From the NCBI RefSeq assembly GCF_014190915.1, contig NZ_JACHVU010000014.1, positions 81,406 to 145,405 on the forward strand: DNA of 64,000 nucleotides. Reading direction: 5' to 3'. Made by a program: the position numbers and the translations under genes. Under the pieces are notes generated by a model. That model worked only from the letters and a program-made list of their open reading frames with translations, had not been told where the DNA came from and did no database searches. The DNA is from Mycolicibacterium iranicum. GTDB lineage: Bacteria; Actinomycetota; Actinomycetes; Mycobacteriales; Mycobacteriaceae. How positions within the stretch are numbered: the stretch's first letter is position 1; each line of letters opens with the position of its first letter. Positions 25,048 to 33,550 of this stretch are shown here, piece after piece.

Positions 25048-26381
25048 GGCAGGGCGCCGGGGCTGAATTCCTCCAGCATCTCGGTGACCAGCGCCGCGAT
25101 CGGCGAACGCTCGCTGCGCAGCAGCGTGATGTGAGCGAACAGCGGGTGACCCTTGAGCTTCTCGATGACCGCGGCGACACCGTCGTGGCGGCCCACGCGC
25201 AGGTTGTCCCGTTGCGCCACATCGTGAGTCAGCACCACCCGCGACCCCGCACCGAGCCGTGAGAGCACGGTCAGCAGCACGTTGCGCTCCAGCGACTGGG
25301 CCTCGTCGACGATCACGAACGAATCGTGCAGCGAACGGCCACGGATGTGGGTCAGCGGCAGCACCTCGAGCATGCCGCGCGAGAGCACCTCCTCCAGGAC
25401 GGCCGGGCTGGCCAGGCCTTCGAGGGTGTCGAAGACCGCCTGGGCCCACGGACCCATCTTCTCGCTCTCGCTGCCGGGCAGGTAGCCGAGATCCTGGCCA
25501 CCGACGGCGTAGAGCGGACGGAAGACCACGACCTTGCGCTGCGTGCGACGCTCCAGCACGGCCTCCAGGCCGGCGCACAGGGCGAGCGCCGACTTGCCGG
25601 TGCCGGCTTTGCCGCCCAGCGAGACGATGCCGACCGATTCGTCGAGCAGCAGATCGAGGGCGACGCGTTGTTCGGCTGACCTTCCCCGGAGGCCGAACAC
25701 TTCGCGGTCCCCACGGACCAGCTGCACCTTCTTGTCGGCATTGACCCGGCCGAGCGCGTGAGAGTTGCTGCCCAGCAAGCGAATTCCGGTGTGGCACGGT
25801 AAGTCGCGGGCCGCCTCGAGATCGATCTCCCCGTCGGCGAACAGGGCGTCGACATCCTGGCTGGGCACCTCGACCTCGGCCATCCCGGTCCAGCCGGAGG
25901 TGACGACGTCCTGGGCGTGGTACTCGTCGGCGAGCAGGCCGACCGCGCCCGCCTTGACGCGCAGCGGGATGTCCTTGCTGACCAGCGTGACGTGTTTGCC
26001 CTCGGCGGCGAGGTTGGCCGCGACGGTGAGGATGCGGGCGTCGTTGCTGTCGTTGCGGAAGCCCGCCGGCAGCACCGTCGGGTCGCTGTGGTTCAGCTCG
26101 ACATGCAGCGTTCCGCCTTCTGTCCCAACGGGTATCGGCTGATCGAGCCGTCCGTGTTCCAGCCGCAGATCGTCGAACATGCGCAAGGCCTGCCGGGCGA
26201 ACCACCCCAGCTCGTGGTGGTGGCGTTTGGCCTCCAGTTCGCTGATGACCACCAGCGGAACCACCACGTCGTGCTCGGCGAACCGCGTGATTGCCCAGGG
26301 ATCGGACAACAACACGGACGTGTCGAGAACGTAGGTCCTCAGGCCGGATTGCCGGCTGGGCCGGCCCTGCGAATCAGTCAC
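25044..26381 (-). CDS. phoH2: PhoH2: PIN-domain RNase fused to PhoH ATPase/helicase
   Basis: About 445 residues from the GTG at 26381, preceded by GAGGAG; a GTG at 26441 in frame is less well supported and would run past the overlapping upstream ORF. The N-terminal PIN domain (YVLDTSVLLSDP, VVISELEAKR, NDARILTVAANLA) carries the acidic RNase residues; the C-terminal PhoH domain has the Walker A GGKAGTGKSAL and Walker B FVIVDEAQSLE. Mycobacterial PhoH2 is a sequence-specific RNA helicase and RNase that works with the small PhoAT protein encoded just upstream. A candidate PhoAT ORF overlaps this start by four bases. The deacetylase follows. Confidence 0.94.
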   Translation of the reverse strand: MTDSQGRPSRQSGLRTYVLDTSVLLSDPWAITRFAEHDVVVPLVVISELEAKRHHHELGWFARQALRMFDDLRLEHGRLDQPIPVGTEGGTLHVELNHSDPTVLPAGFRNDSNDARILTVAANLAAEGKHVTLVSKDIPLRVKAGAVGLLADEYHAQDVVTSGWTGMAEVEVPSQDVDALFADGEIDLEAARDLPCHTGIRLLGSNSHALGRVNADKKVQLVRGDREVFGLRGRSAEQRVALDLLLDESVGIVSLGGKAGTGKSALALCAGLEAVLERRTQRKVVVFRPLYAVGGQDLGYLPGSESEKMGPWAQAVFDTLEGLASPAVLEEVLSRGMLEVLPLTHIRGRSLHDSFVIVDEAQSLERNVLLTVLSRLGAGSRVVLTHDVAQRDNLRVGRHDGVAAVIEKLKGHPLFAHITLLRSERSPIAALVTEMLEEFSPGALP

Positions 26382-26515
26382 GTAGCACTCCTCGAGGCTG
26401 CGCGAGTTCCTGCGACCCCACACGAACTTCTCGGTGGACACACAAGCGATCTCAGGACCGGGGCCGGTCCTTTCGAATCGGGACCGCCCGGACAGCGAAG
26501 CATGTCGCTAGCCAT
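26378..26515 (-). CDS. phoAT: Candidate PhoAT antitoxin ORF
   Basis: A 45-residue ORF from the ATG at 26515 (MASDMLRCPGGPDSKGPA) with a second ATG at 26503; its TGA overlaps the phoH2 GTG as GTGA. It is basic, Ser/Arg/Pro-rich, with three cysteines, and its final codons contain the phoH2 ribosome binding site. Position, small size and start-stop overlap are what is described for mycobacterial phoAT-phoH2 modules. Protein-level similarity to characterised PhoAT was not tested, so the identity is inferred from context. Confidence 0.5.
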   Translation of the reverse strand: MASDMLRCPGGPDSKGPAPVLRSLVCPPRSSCGVAGTRAASRSAT

Positions 26516-26584
26516 CGAAAATGACGCTACTCCCGCCGCGGCGATCGCGCCGTGGAGGCGCGCCGAGTCCGGGAGTCGCGTGCG

Positions 26585-27412
26585 TTACGAGCTGATGAAC
26601 TGCGCGAGGCGTGGCTCGTCGACCAGGCCCCACGCGGTGATGCGATCGGCGATCACGGTGCGGAGAAGGTCGCGGTCGAAGATGCCGGCGTCGGCCATCG
26701 CGGCCACCTTGTCCTGGTAGGCGTCGATGTCGCCGCCGATGACGTCGAGGCCCTCGGCGCGCCGCGCGATGGCCTCGACCGTCTCGTCGCGGGAATAGCC
26801 CAGACAGTGGCTGATGAGGTTGGCGAAGAACTCCTCGTGGCGCTCCTCGTCCCTGGCGATCCGGCCGACCAGTGCCTTGAGGACCGGTTCGGCGATCTGC
26901 GCTTCGAGGTTGCGGCAGAACACGGCGTGGGCACGCTCCCACAGGGCCATGAAGGCCAGCGTCTCGATCTGGCTGTACGTGTCGGCGCGGTAGCCCTTCA
27001 TCACGTGTTCGACGCGGACGTCCTCATTGGCGGACGGGTCGATCTCACGGGTGACCACCAGGTAGTTGCGCAGCGCGACGGCGTGCAGGTGCTCCTCGGC
27101 GGTCCAGCGCCCCATCCAGCGGCCCCACTTGTCCTCGAGCAGGAAGTGCTCGACGAGCTCGCGGTGGTACCCGGCGAGGTTGTCCTTGGTGATCAGCAGG
27201 ATCTCCAGGGCGTCGGTGACGGTCTTGGGCAACGTCACGTCCGACGGTTCCCAGTCCCGGCCACCCAGGAACGCGAAGTTCTCGCCCTGGTCGAACGGGA
27301 CGTAATCGTGGGCGTACCAGATGTCCTCGCTGTCGATATGACGTCGAAGCTCCTGCAGCACCACGGGCTCGAGTTCGAGTGTCAGCGCATTAGCGACAGG
27401 TTTCTGTGCCAT
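26585..27412 (-). CDS. desA2: Acyl-ACP desaturase DesA2
   Basis: 275 residues from the ATG at 27412 (MAQKPVANALTLELEPVVLQEL). Ferritin-like di-iron fold with the ligand motifs EEHLH (in WTAEEHLHAVALRNYL) and DEERHEE, plus the first-helix and third-helix glutamates around HRELVEHFLLEDKWG and ERAHAVF. The family introduces double bonds into ACP-bound fatty acids; mycobacterial DesA2 is linked to mycolic-acid synthesis but has an unusual active-site geometry, so substrate is uncertain. Encoded upstream of the phoH2 unit on the same strand. Orthologue of Rv1094. Confidence 0.93.
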   Translation of the reverse strand: MAQKPVANALTLELEPVVLQELRRHIDSEDIWYAHDYVPFDQGENFAFLGGRDWEPSDVTLPKTVTDALEILLITKDNLAGYHRELVEHFLLEDKWGRWMGRWTAEEHLHAVALRNYLVVTREIDPSANEDVRVEHVMKGYRADTYSQIETLAFMALWERAHAVFCRNLEAQIAEPVLKALVGRIARDEERHEEFFANLISHCLGYSRDETVEAIARRAEGLDVIGGDIDAYQDKVAAMADAGIFDRDLLRTVIADRITAWGLVDEPRLAQFISS

Positions 27413-27470
27413 GCGGTTACAGTAACCCAATTCTGTGGGAATCGTAAAATTCCCACGCCGACACTCCGGG

Positions 27471-28934
27471 CTAGAGCGTCAGGCCCGGGTACAGCGGATT
27501 GGCGTCCAGAAGCTCGGCCGCGGCGGCCCGCACGCGCTCCGCCGTGCCGTCGGCGAGGGTGTACTTCGCCTTCGACGGGCCGTTCGGTCCCGCGGCGGGC
27601 TGCGTGTTGCTGAGCACCTCGACGACCAGCTCGGCGACCCGGTCGAATTCGTCGGCGCCGAACCCGCGCGTCGTGAGCGCCGGTGAGCCGAACCGGATGC
27701 CGCTGGTGTACCAGGCGCCGTTCGGGTCGGCCGGAATCGCATTGCGGTTGGTGACGATGCCGGAGTCCAGCAGCGCCGACTCGGCCTGCCTGCCGGTGAG
27801 GCCGAACGAGGTGACGTCCAGCAGGACCAGGTGGTTGTCGGTGCCGCCGGTGACGAGCGCTCCATCGCGCTTGACGAACCCGTCGGCCAGCGACTGGGCG
27901 TTGTCGGCGACGGCCTGGGCATAGGTGCGGAACTCGGGCTGACGGGCCTCGGCCAGCGCGACGGCCTTGGCGGCCATCACATGCGAGAGCGGTCCGCCCA
28001 GCACCATCGGGCAGCCCTTGTCGACGGCGGGCGCGAACTCCTCGGTCGCGAGCACCAGGCCGCCGCGCGGGCCGCGCAGCGACTTGTGCGTCGTCGTCGT
28101 GACCACGTGGGCGTGGGGCACCGGGTCCTCGTCGCCGGTGAACACCTTGCCCGCGACCAGCCCGGCGAAGTGCGCCATGTCGACCATCAGCGTCGCGCCG
28201 ACCTCATCGGCGATCTCGCGCATCTTGGCGAAGTTGACCCGCCGCGGGTAGGCCGAATAGCCGGCGACCAGCACCAGCGGCTTGAACTCGCGGGCGGCGG
28301 AGGCGACGGCGTCGTAGTCGAGGAACCCGGTCACCGGGTCGGTGCCGTACTGGCGCTGGTGGAACATCTTGCCCGAGATGTTGGGCCGGAAGCCGTGCGT
28401 CAGGTGCCCGCCGGTGTCCAGCGACATGCCCAGCAGCCGCTGGTTGCCCATCTTGGCGCGCAGGGTCTCCCAGTCGGCCTCGGAGAGGTCGTTGACGTGC
28501 TTGGCGCCGAGCTCGGCCAGGCCCGGCGCCTCGACCCGGGTGGCCAGGATCGCCCAGTAGGCGACCAGGTTGGCGTCGATCCCGGAGTGCGGTTGGGCGT
28601 AGGCGTACGGGGCGCCGAAGAGCTCGCGGGCGTGCTCGGCGGCCAGCGCCTCGACGGTGTCGACGTTCTGGCACGCGGCATAGAAGCGGTGCCCGACGGT
28701 GCCCTCGGCGTACTTGTCCGAGAACCAGGTGCCCATCGTCAGCAGCACAGCCGGCGAGGCGTAGTTCTCGCTGGCGATCAGCTTCAGCGAACTGCGTTGA
28801 TCGGCAAGCTCTTTGCGGGTCGCGTCGGCGATGCGCGGCTCGACGGACTCGATCACCCGCAGTGCGGCCTGATAGGCCTCGCTCGAGGTGGCTGCGTAGT
28901 CGGCACCCTGGCCTGAGGCAGACGTGGAAGTCAT
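27471..28934 (-). CDS. glyA: Serine hydroxymethyltransferase, long form
   Basis: 487 residues from the ATG at 28934 (MTSTSASGQGADY). SHMT transfers a one-carbon unit between serine and tetrahydrofolate, giving glycine. Motifs: SLKLIASENYASPAVL, NVDTVEALAAEHA, DMAHFAGLVAG and the PLP-lysine segment TTTTHKSLRGPRGG. The protein is about 60 residues longer than the roughly 426-residue M. tuberculosis GlyA1 at the syntenic place, with an extra segment around VEAPGLAELGAKHVNDLSEA, and resembles the roughly 490-residue SHMT subtype of some actinobacteria and chlamydiae. It ends 58 bp before the desA2 start on the same strand. Confidence 0.94.
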   Translation of the reverse strand: MTSTSASGQGADYAATSSEAYQAALRVIESVEPRIADATRKELADQRSSLKLIASENYASPAVLLTMGTWFSDKYAEGTVGHRFYAACQNVDTVEALAAEHARELFGAPYAYAQPHSGIDANLVAYWAILATRVEAPGLAELGAKHVNDLSEADWETLRAKMGNQRLLGMSLDTGGHLTHGFRPNISGKMFHQRQYGTDPVTGFLDYDAVASAAREFKPLVLVAGYSAYPRRVNFAKMREIADEVGATLMVDMAHFAGLVAGKVFTGDEDPVPHAHVVTTTTHKSLRGPRGGLVLATEEFAPAVDKGCPMVLGGPLSHVMAAKAVALAEARQPEFRTYAQAVADNAQSLADGFVKRDGALVTGGTDNHLVLLDVTSFGLTGRQAESALLDSGIVTNRNAIPADPNGAWYTSGIRFGSPALTTRGFGADEFDRVAELVVEVLSNTQPAAGPNGPSKAKYTLADGTAERVRAAAAELLDANPLYPGLTL

Positions 28935-29025
28935 GCCCAGAAGCCTATCGGGCCTGCTGTTCGCCCACTTCTGCACCATGGCCGTAGCGGGCGCCCGGGC
29001 ACGACCCTGACGCAGAAGTCGATCG

Positions 29026-30222
29026 TCAGGCGGCGCGCAGCGACGACGGGATCAGGGGTTCATCGAGCAGCGTGCCGAAGCGCTCGGTCAGGGTGACGGT
29101 GTCGGGCCGGGCGTCGAGCCACCCGCGCAGCAGCCGGTAGCCCTCCACATAAGTACTCGTGTAGGCCCGCCACAGCGGTGAGGACAGGAACCGCAGCATC
29201 TGGCGCGCCCGCTCGTCGTTGACCAGCAGCCACCGCTTCAGGAAGTCGACGACGTCGTCGACGTCGCGGTGCTCGTCGTGCAGCATCAGCGCGGCGTCCT
29301 GACGGACGTCGGCGAGCGCGGCCGTCGCCTCCGAGATGGTCGCGGCCCGTTCCCCGTCGAATCGCAGGCCGAGGTCGGCGTAGATCTCGCCGGCCCAGCT
29401 TCCCCACTGCGGTCCGACCGCTGCGTAGAGCGCCAGGTCCGCCAGCCCCTCGGCCATCAGGCACTGCGGGGTGTTGACGAGGAAGATCGTCTGCTCGGCC
29501 TGACCTTTGCCCTCGACCAGGCCGGCCTCCTTGCGGCAGTGCTCGGTGTGGTGCCCGGGATAGGACTCGTGGGCCACGAGCCGCGGCAGGTTCGACATCT
29601 GCTGCTTGAGGTCGGCGTTGACCGCCACGGTCGACTGGTAGTCGCCGCGGTAGTAGTTGAAGCCCGACCACGGCTTGTCGGTGACCACCTCGTAGGTGAT
29701 GGTCTCGCGGGCCGGCAGCGGGAAGGTGGCGCGCACGCGATCGCGCAGCGCGCTGGAGAACGCGTGGATGGCCTCCTTCAGGCGGGCGGGCGGGATCTCC
29801 TCCGACGCGCGGTGGGCCTGGATGCGCTCGGCCAGGGAGCCGGAACCGCCGAGAGCTTCGTCGAGCTGGACATGCGCCTCGCGGTACCGCTCCGGGTCGC
29901 CCTTGCTGATACGGACGTCGAAGTAGGCCAAGACCTCGTCGACGAAACCCACCTCCTCGCCGGCGAACTTGCGGCCTGCGCAGGCCAGCGCGCGCAGGTG
30001 CGAGCCCACGAACGCCGCGCGGGCCTCGTCGAGTCCGGCCGGCAGTTCGGTCAGCAGCCGCTCGGCCTGGCGCGCCAGATCGGCGGGGTCGGGTTGCGGT
30101 TCGGACTGCACGGCTTGGCGCAGCGCGGGGTCGCCGGTGAAGGAGTCGACGTAGCCTTCCTCGACCCTGTCGAAGCGCAGACCGAGCATCAGGTATTCAC
30201 GGATCAGGGTGCCGGGCTCCAT
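29026..30222 (-). CDS. DUF885 domain putative metallopeptidase
   Basis: 398 residues from the ATG at 30222 (MEPGTLIREYLMLG). The zinc-peptidase-like motif HESYPGHHTEH typical of DUF885 (HExxPGH) lies near residue 215, with LMAEGLADLALYAAVG downstream as the likely third-ligand region (Glu) and the C-terminal TYVEGYRLLRGWLDARP. No signal peptide, so cytoplasmic. Substrate unknown. It is divergent from coaA, with only 30 bp between start codons, so the promoters overlap. Confidence 0.85.
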   Translation of the reverse strand: MEPGTLIREYLMLGLRFDRVEEGYVDSFTGDPALRQAVQSEPQPDPADLARQAERLLTELPAGLDEARAAFVGSHLRALACAGRKFAGEEVGFVDEVLAYFDVRISKGDPERYREAHVQLDEALGGSGSLAERIQAHRASEEIPPARLKEAIHAFSSALRDRVRATFPLPARETITYEVVTDKPWSGFNYYRGDYQSTVAVNADLKQQMSNLPRLVAHESYPGHHTEHCRKEAGLVEGKGQAEQTIFLVNTPQCLMAEGLADLALYAAVGPQWGSWAGEIYADLGLRFDGERAATISEATAALADVRQDAALMLHDEHRDVDDVVDFLKRWLLVNDERARQMLRFLSSPLWRAYTSTYVEGYRLLRGWLDARPDTVTLTERFGTLLDEPLIPSSLRAA

Positions 30223-30252
30223 ATGTACAAAGCTAACTGCAAGACTGTGCCC

Positions 30253-31203
30253 ATGGCGCGGCTGAGCGACCCCAGCCCCTACGTGGAGTTCGATAGAACC
30301 CAATGGCGGGCGCTTCGCATGTCGACGCCGCTGAAGCTGACCGAGGACGAGTTGGTCCGGCTGCGGGGTCTGGGCGAGAAGATCGACCTCCTCGAGGTCG
30401 AAGAGGTCTACCTGCCGCTGGCGCGGCTCATCCACCTCCAGGTGGCGGCGCGGCAGGCGTTGTTCGCGACCACCGCGCACTTCCTCGGCGATTCGAACGG
30501 CGAGCCGAGCCAGAACCCGGACCGCCCGGTGCCGTTCGTGATCGGCGTCGCGGGCAGTGTCGCGGTGGGCAAGTCGACGACGGCCCGCGTGCTGCAGGCG
30601 CTGCTGGCGCGTTGGGAGCACCACCCCCGCGTCGACCTCGTCACCACCGACGGCTTCCTCTACCCCAACGCCGAGCTGTCACGACGTAACCTGATGCATC
30701 GCAAGGGTTTTCCGGAGAGCTACGACCGCAGGGGTCTCATGCGGTTCGTCACCGCGGTGAAGTCGGGGTCGGATGCGGCCTGCGCCCCGGTGTATTCGCA
30801 TCTGCTCTACGACATCGTGCCGGGTGAGAAGCAGATCATCGAGCACCCCGACATCCTGATCCTCGAGGGCCTCAACGTGCTGCAGACGGGTCCGGCGCTG
30901 ATGGTGTCCGACCTGTTCGACTTCTCGGTCTACGTCGACGCCCGCATCGAGGACATCGAGAACTGGTACATCTCGCGGTTCCTGTCGATGCGGGCCGGGG
31001 CGTTCGCCGACCCGGCCTCGCACTTCCACCACTATTCGACGTTGACCGACGAGCAGGCCGTGTTCGCCGCCCGCGACATCTGGCATTCGATCAACCGCCC
31101 CAATCTGATCGACAACATCCTGCCGACCCGGCCGCGGGCGACGCTTGTGCTGCGCAAGGACTCCGACCACTCGATCAACCGGCTGCGGCTGCGCAAGCTC
31201 TGA
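30253..31203 (+). CDS. coaA: Pantothenate kinase type I
   Basis: 316 residues from the ATG at 30253. CoaA phosphorylates pantothenate in the first and regulated step of coenzyme A synthesis. P-loop GVAGSVAVGKSTTARVL, the substrate region VTTDGFLYPNAEL, the KGFPESYDR segment and NVLQ, with the C-terminal ISRFLSMRAGAFADPASHFHHY. Orthologue of Rv1092c; the first residues before TQWRALRMS match mycobacterial starts. Convergent with the small membrane protein gene at 31220. Confidence 0.96.
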   Translation: MARLSDPSPYVEFDRTQWRALRMSTPLKLTEDELVRLRGLGEKIDLLEVEEVYLPLARLIHLQVAARQALFATTAHFLGDSNGEPSQNPDRPVPFVIGVAGSVAVGKSTTARVLQALLARWEHHPRVDLVTTDGFLYPNAELSRRNLMHRKGFPESYDRRGLMRFVTAVKSGSDAACAPVYSHLLYDIVPGEKQIIEHPDILILEGLNVLQTGPALMVSDLFDFSVYVDARIEDIENWYISRFLSMRAGAFADPASHFHHYSTLTDEQAVFAARDIWHSINRPNLIDNILPTRPRATLVLRKDSDHSINRLRLRKL

Positions 31204-31219
31204 GGGCAGGGGCGCGCTC

Positions 31220-31621
31220 TCAGAGTCGTCGCAGGCCGATGTACTGCACCGTGCCGATCACCGCGGTGTAGAGCGCACCGCCGAGCAGCAGCGCCACCCC
31301 CCAGCCGGTCAGCGGCCAGATGCCGGCCACCTCGGCTCCAACGAAGCCGACCGTGAACAGTGCGTTGGCGGTGATGGTCGCGATCGCGCCGGGGCGGACC
31401 CGGTCGCGACCGGCCAGCCAGTACACGACGACGCCGTAGACCAAGAAGAACACGCCGAGGGCGTACTCGACGGCCACCGGCACGCCCGTCGCCGAGGAGA
31501 GCCAGCCCGCGGCGGCGACGAACGGCACCCCGGTGATCCCGACCAGGACGGCGTCGAGGCGCATCGCGAAGCGGACCAGGGAGTCCCTGGTACCTGTCGT
31601 GGAGGCGGTCACTGCGGTCAT
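31220..31621 (-). CDS. Four-helix integral membrane protein, paralogue A
   Basis: 133 residues, start at 31621. After a Thr-rich N-terminus, four hydrophobic helices follow: AVLVGITGVPFVAAAGW, VEYALGVFFLVYGVVVYWLAG, GAIATITANALFTVGFVGA and WGVALLLGGALYTAVIGTVQYIGL. The pattern and the ending QYIGLRRL match the neighbouring gene (ending QYLGVRRTPA), so the two are tandem paralogues. Function unknown. Confidence 0.7.
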   Translation of the reverse strand: MTAVTASTTGTRDSLVRFAMRLDAVLVGITGVPFVAAAGWLSSATGVPVAVEYALGVFFLVYGVVVYWLAGRDRVRPGAIATITANALFTVGFVGAEVAGIWPLTGWGVALLLGGALYTAVIGTVQYIGLRRL

Positions 31622-31703
31622 CGTGCGTTCCCTTCTGTTGTGGGTGAGGTGACCGGTACCGGAGTCGACGCCACGACCTCTTGTGACGGCGACTCCGGAC
31701 CAG

Positions 31704-32120
31704 TCATGCGGGGGTGCGGCGCACCCCGAGGTACTGCAGGTAGGCGAAGCCCACCGTGACTGCGGCGAACGCGACGGTGGCCGCCGCGCCGAACGGGGTC
31801 AGCGGAAGCCACCCGGCAGCGAGCACGACGGCCACCGCCACCGTGAACATCACGTTGCCGATCAGCACGGCGACGCCGACGCGGCGGATGTTGCGCAACC
31901 GGGCCGCGCTGTAGAGCAGGGCGCCATACGCGACGAGCGCCGAGCCGGAAAACCATTCGGCCGTCGGGCTCAGACCGGAGAGCTCTGAGAGGGGGTCCGC
32001 GGCCATCGCGACGAACAGACCCAGCCCGGCACACAAGGTGGCGTCGGCGCGCATCGCGACGCGCAGCAGCTGCGTGTCGGTGGGGGTGGCCCGTGGGTGC
32101 CGGGTGGTGATGGCGGTCAT
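31704..32120 (-). CDS. Four-helix integral membrane protein, paralogue B
   Basis: 138 residues from the ATG at 32120 (MTAITTRHP). Same topology as the downstream gene: RADATLCAGLGLFVAMAADP, a second helix VAYGALLYSAARL, GVAVLIGNVMFTVAVAVVLAAG and a last helix with VAFAAVTVGFAYLQYLGV. Shared positions include the R-x-D-A start of helix 1, the N after helix 3 start and the QY(I/L)G-(L/V)RR ending. 82 bp separate the two genes. Function unknown. Confidence 0.7.
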   Translation of the reverse strand: MTAITTRHPRATPTDTQLLRVAMRADATLCAGLGLFVAMAADPLSELSGLSPTAEWFSGSALVAYGALLYSAARLRNIRRVGVAVLIGNVMFTVAVAVVLAAGWLPLTPFGAAATVAFAAVTVGFAYLQYLGVRRTPA

Positions 32121-32189
32121 GTCACCGAGCGTGCTCGCGCAGCACTGCCAGGTCTGCACCGACTACTGCCAGTTACTGCCAGCCGCAGG

Positions 32190-33539
32190 TCAGCGGGCCG
32201 TGACGAGGTTGCTGCGCAGGTCGGTGGCGATGACGCGGGCGGCCGCGTTCTGCCAGTTGTGCAGCGACCGCTGCGGCACCTCGGTGACGAACCACTGCCA
32301 AGCCTGTCGGGCGAGCGGGTCCAGCCCGGCGGCCGTCGCGTTCTGGGCATAGGCGCGCACGCCAGCGACGTACGGGAAGTACAGCGAGTTGTAGTGGCGC
32401 CACTGTTCGGTGGTGCCGAAATCCGCGCCGTCACGTGGCTTGAGACCGGCGATGCGTTCGGCCAGCAGGGCCCGCAGCTCGTTGGCGCGTTCCAGCGGCT
32501 GGTCCGGGGCGCCGCGCAGCGCGAGGCGCTCGTCGATGACGGGCAACGCGGTCAGCGGGCTGGCGACGAGCTTGGACAGATCGCCGTAGTGCCCGAGCGC
32601 GCGGCGGGTGACCCGCACGAACGTCTCCTCGTCCATGCCGTCGAGCGGGCTCGCCGAACGCAGGGGCAGCGCGGCCTCGGTGCTGCGCAGGGCCGCCCGG
32701 TCGGCGCGCAGGTCCGGCGACCGGGAGAACGCCAGCCGGTCGAGCAGGCCCGCGAGGGGGTCGGCCAGCACGTTGATGGCAATCGCGACGGCCAGGCTGG
32801 TGAACAGCAGCACCGCCAACGTGGTGCTCTGGCCCGCCACCGCCAGGCCGATGAGCACCTGCGCACCGAACAGGACGGCCACGACCATCGTGCCGACGAA
32901 GGACCTCAGCATGTCCTTGCGCAGCGCCTGGCCCTCGTCGAACGCGTCGCCGATCGCCACCGCGACGCCGAGCAACGCGACGTCGAAACCGGTCGACGCG
33001 AGCGCCAGCCAGCTGGGCACCAGACCCAGCGGGATCACCAGGATCGCGTTGCCCAGGGCGAAGAACAGCGTCGCGACGACGACGAAACCGACGACCGGGC
33101 CCGGCTGGGAGCGTCGCACCACGGTGTTGATCATCGCGCCGACGGCGGGTATCGACACCGCCGCGAACATCACCCAGTGGCCCAGCCGCAGCGGACCTTC
33201 GACGCCGCCGGCGAGCGTCGCGCCGAGGAACGCGACCGCGGCCACGGCGGCCACCACCCCCGCCTCTCCCGCTCGGCTCCGCAACGTGTCGTGGGACCGC
33301 GAGAGCTCCAGCAGCACGGCGAACCACGCGATACCCGGCACCGCGACGAGGTAGATCTCGACGCGGCTGAGCATCTCGGACCCGCTGATCACCCGGACCG
33401 CGTCCAGCGCGACGACCGCCGCGAAGCTCGTCAGCCCGATCGCGGCGAGCACCAGCGTCGGCTTGCGCGGGTCACGCGCCAGCAGGTAGAGGCCCAGCCA
33501 CCAGCTCAGCGCGAACACCAGAGCGGAGAGAGTAGCCAT
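32190..33539 (-). CDS. Polytopic membrane protein with cytoplasmic C-terminal domain
   Basis: 449 residues from the ATG at 33539. Eight or so membrane helices span about residues 1-265 (7TM-histidine-kinase-like N-terminal look, LVFALSWWLGLYLLAR first), then about 185 residues of soluble helical protein (RVTRRALGHYGDLSKLVASPLTALP, PDQPLERANELRALLAERIAGLKP, WQWFVTEVPQRSLHNWQNAAARVIATDLR). No histidine-kinase or output domain motif is visible. It begins 11 bp after the prenyl synthase gene and is likely co-transcribed with it. I do not recognise the family. Confidence 0.7.
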   Translation of the reverse strand: MATLSALVFALSWWLGLYLLARDPRKPTLVLAAIGLTSFAAVVALDAVRVISGSEMLSRVEIYLVAVPGIAWFAVLLELSRSHDTLRSRAGEAGVVAAVAAVAFLGATLAGGVEGPLRLGHWVMFAAVSIPAVGAMINTVVRRSQPGPVVGFVVVATLFFALGNAILVIPLGLVPSWLALASTGFDVALLGVAVAIGDAFDEGQALRKDMLRSFVGTMVVAVLFGAQVLIGLAVAGQSTTLAVLLFTSLAVAIAINVLADPLAGLLDRLAFSRSPDLRADRAALRSTEAALPLRSASPLDGMDEETFVRVTRRALGHYGDLSKLVASPLTALPVIDERLALRGAPDQPLERANELRALLAERIAGLKPRDGADFGTTEQWRHYNSLYFPYVAGVRAYAQNATAAGLDPLARQAWQWFVTEVPQRSLHNWQNAAARVIATDLRSNLVTAR

Positions 33540-33550
33540 GGCCGGCAGTC

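Noticed and set aside
25048..26205. Upstream extension of the deacetylase reading frame
   Set aside because: Open only because it overlaps phoH2 in another frame; it is Arg-rich with no domain.
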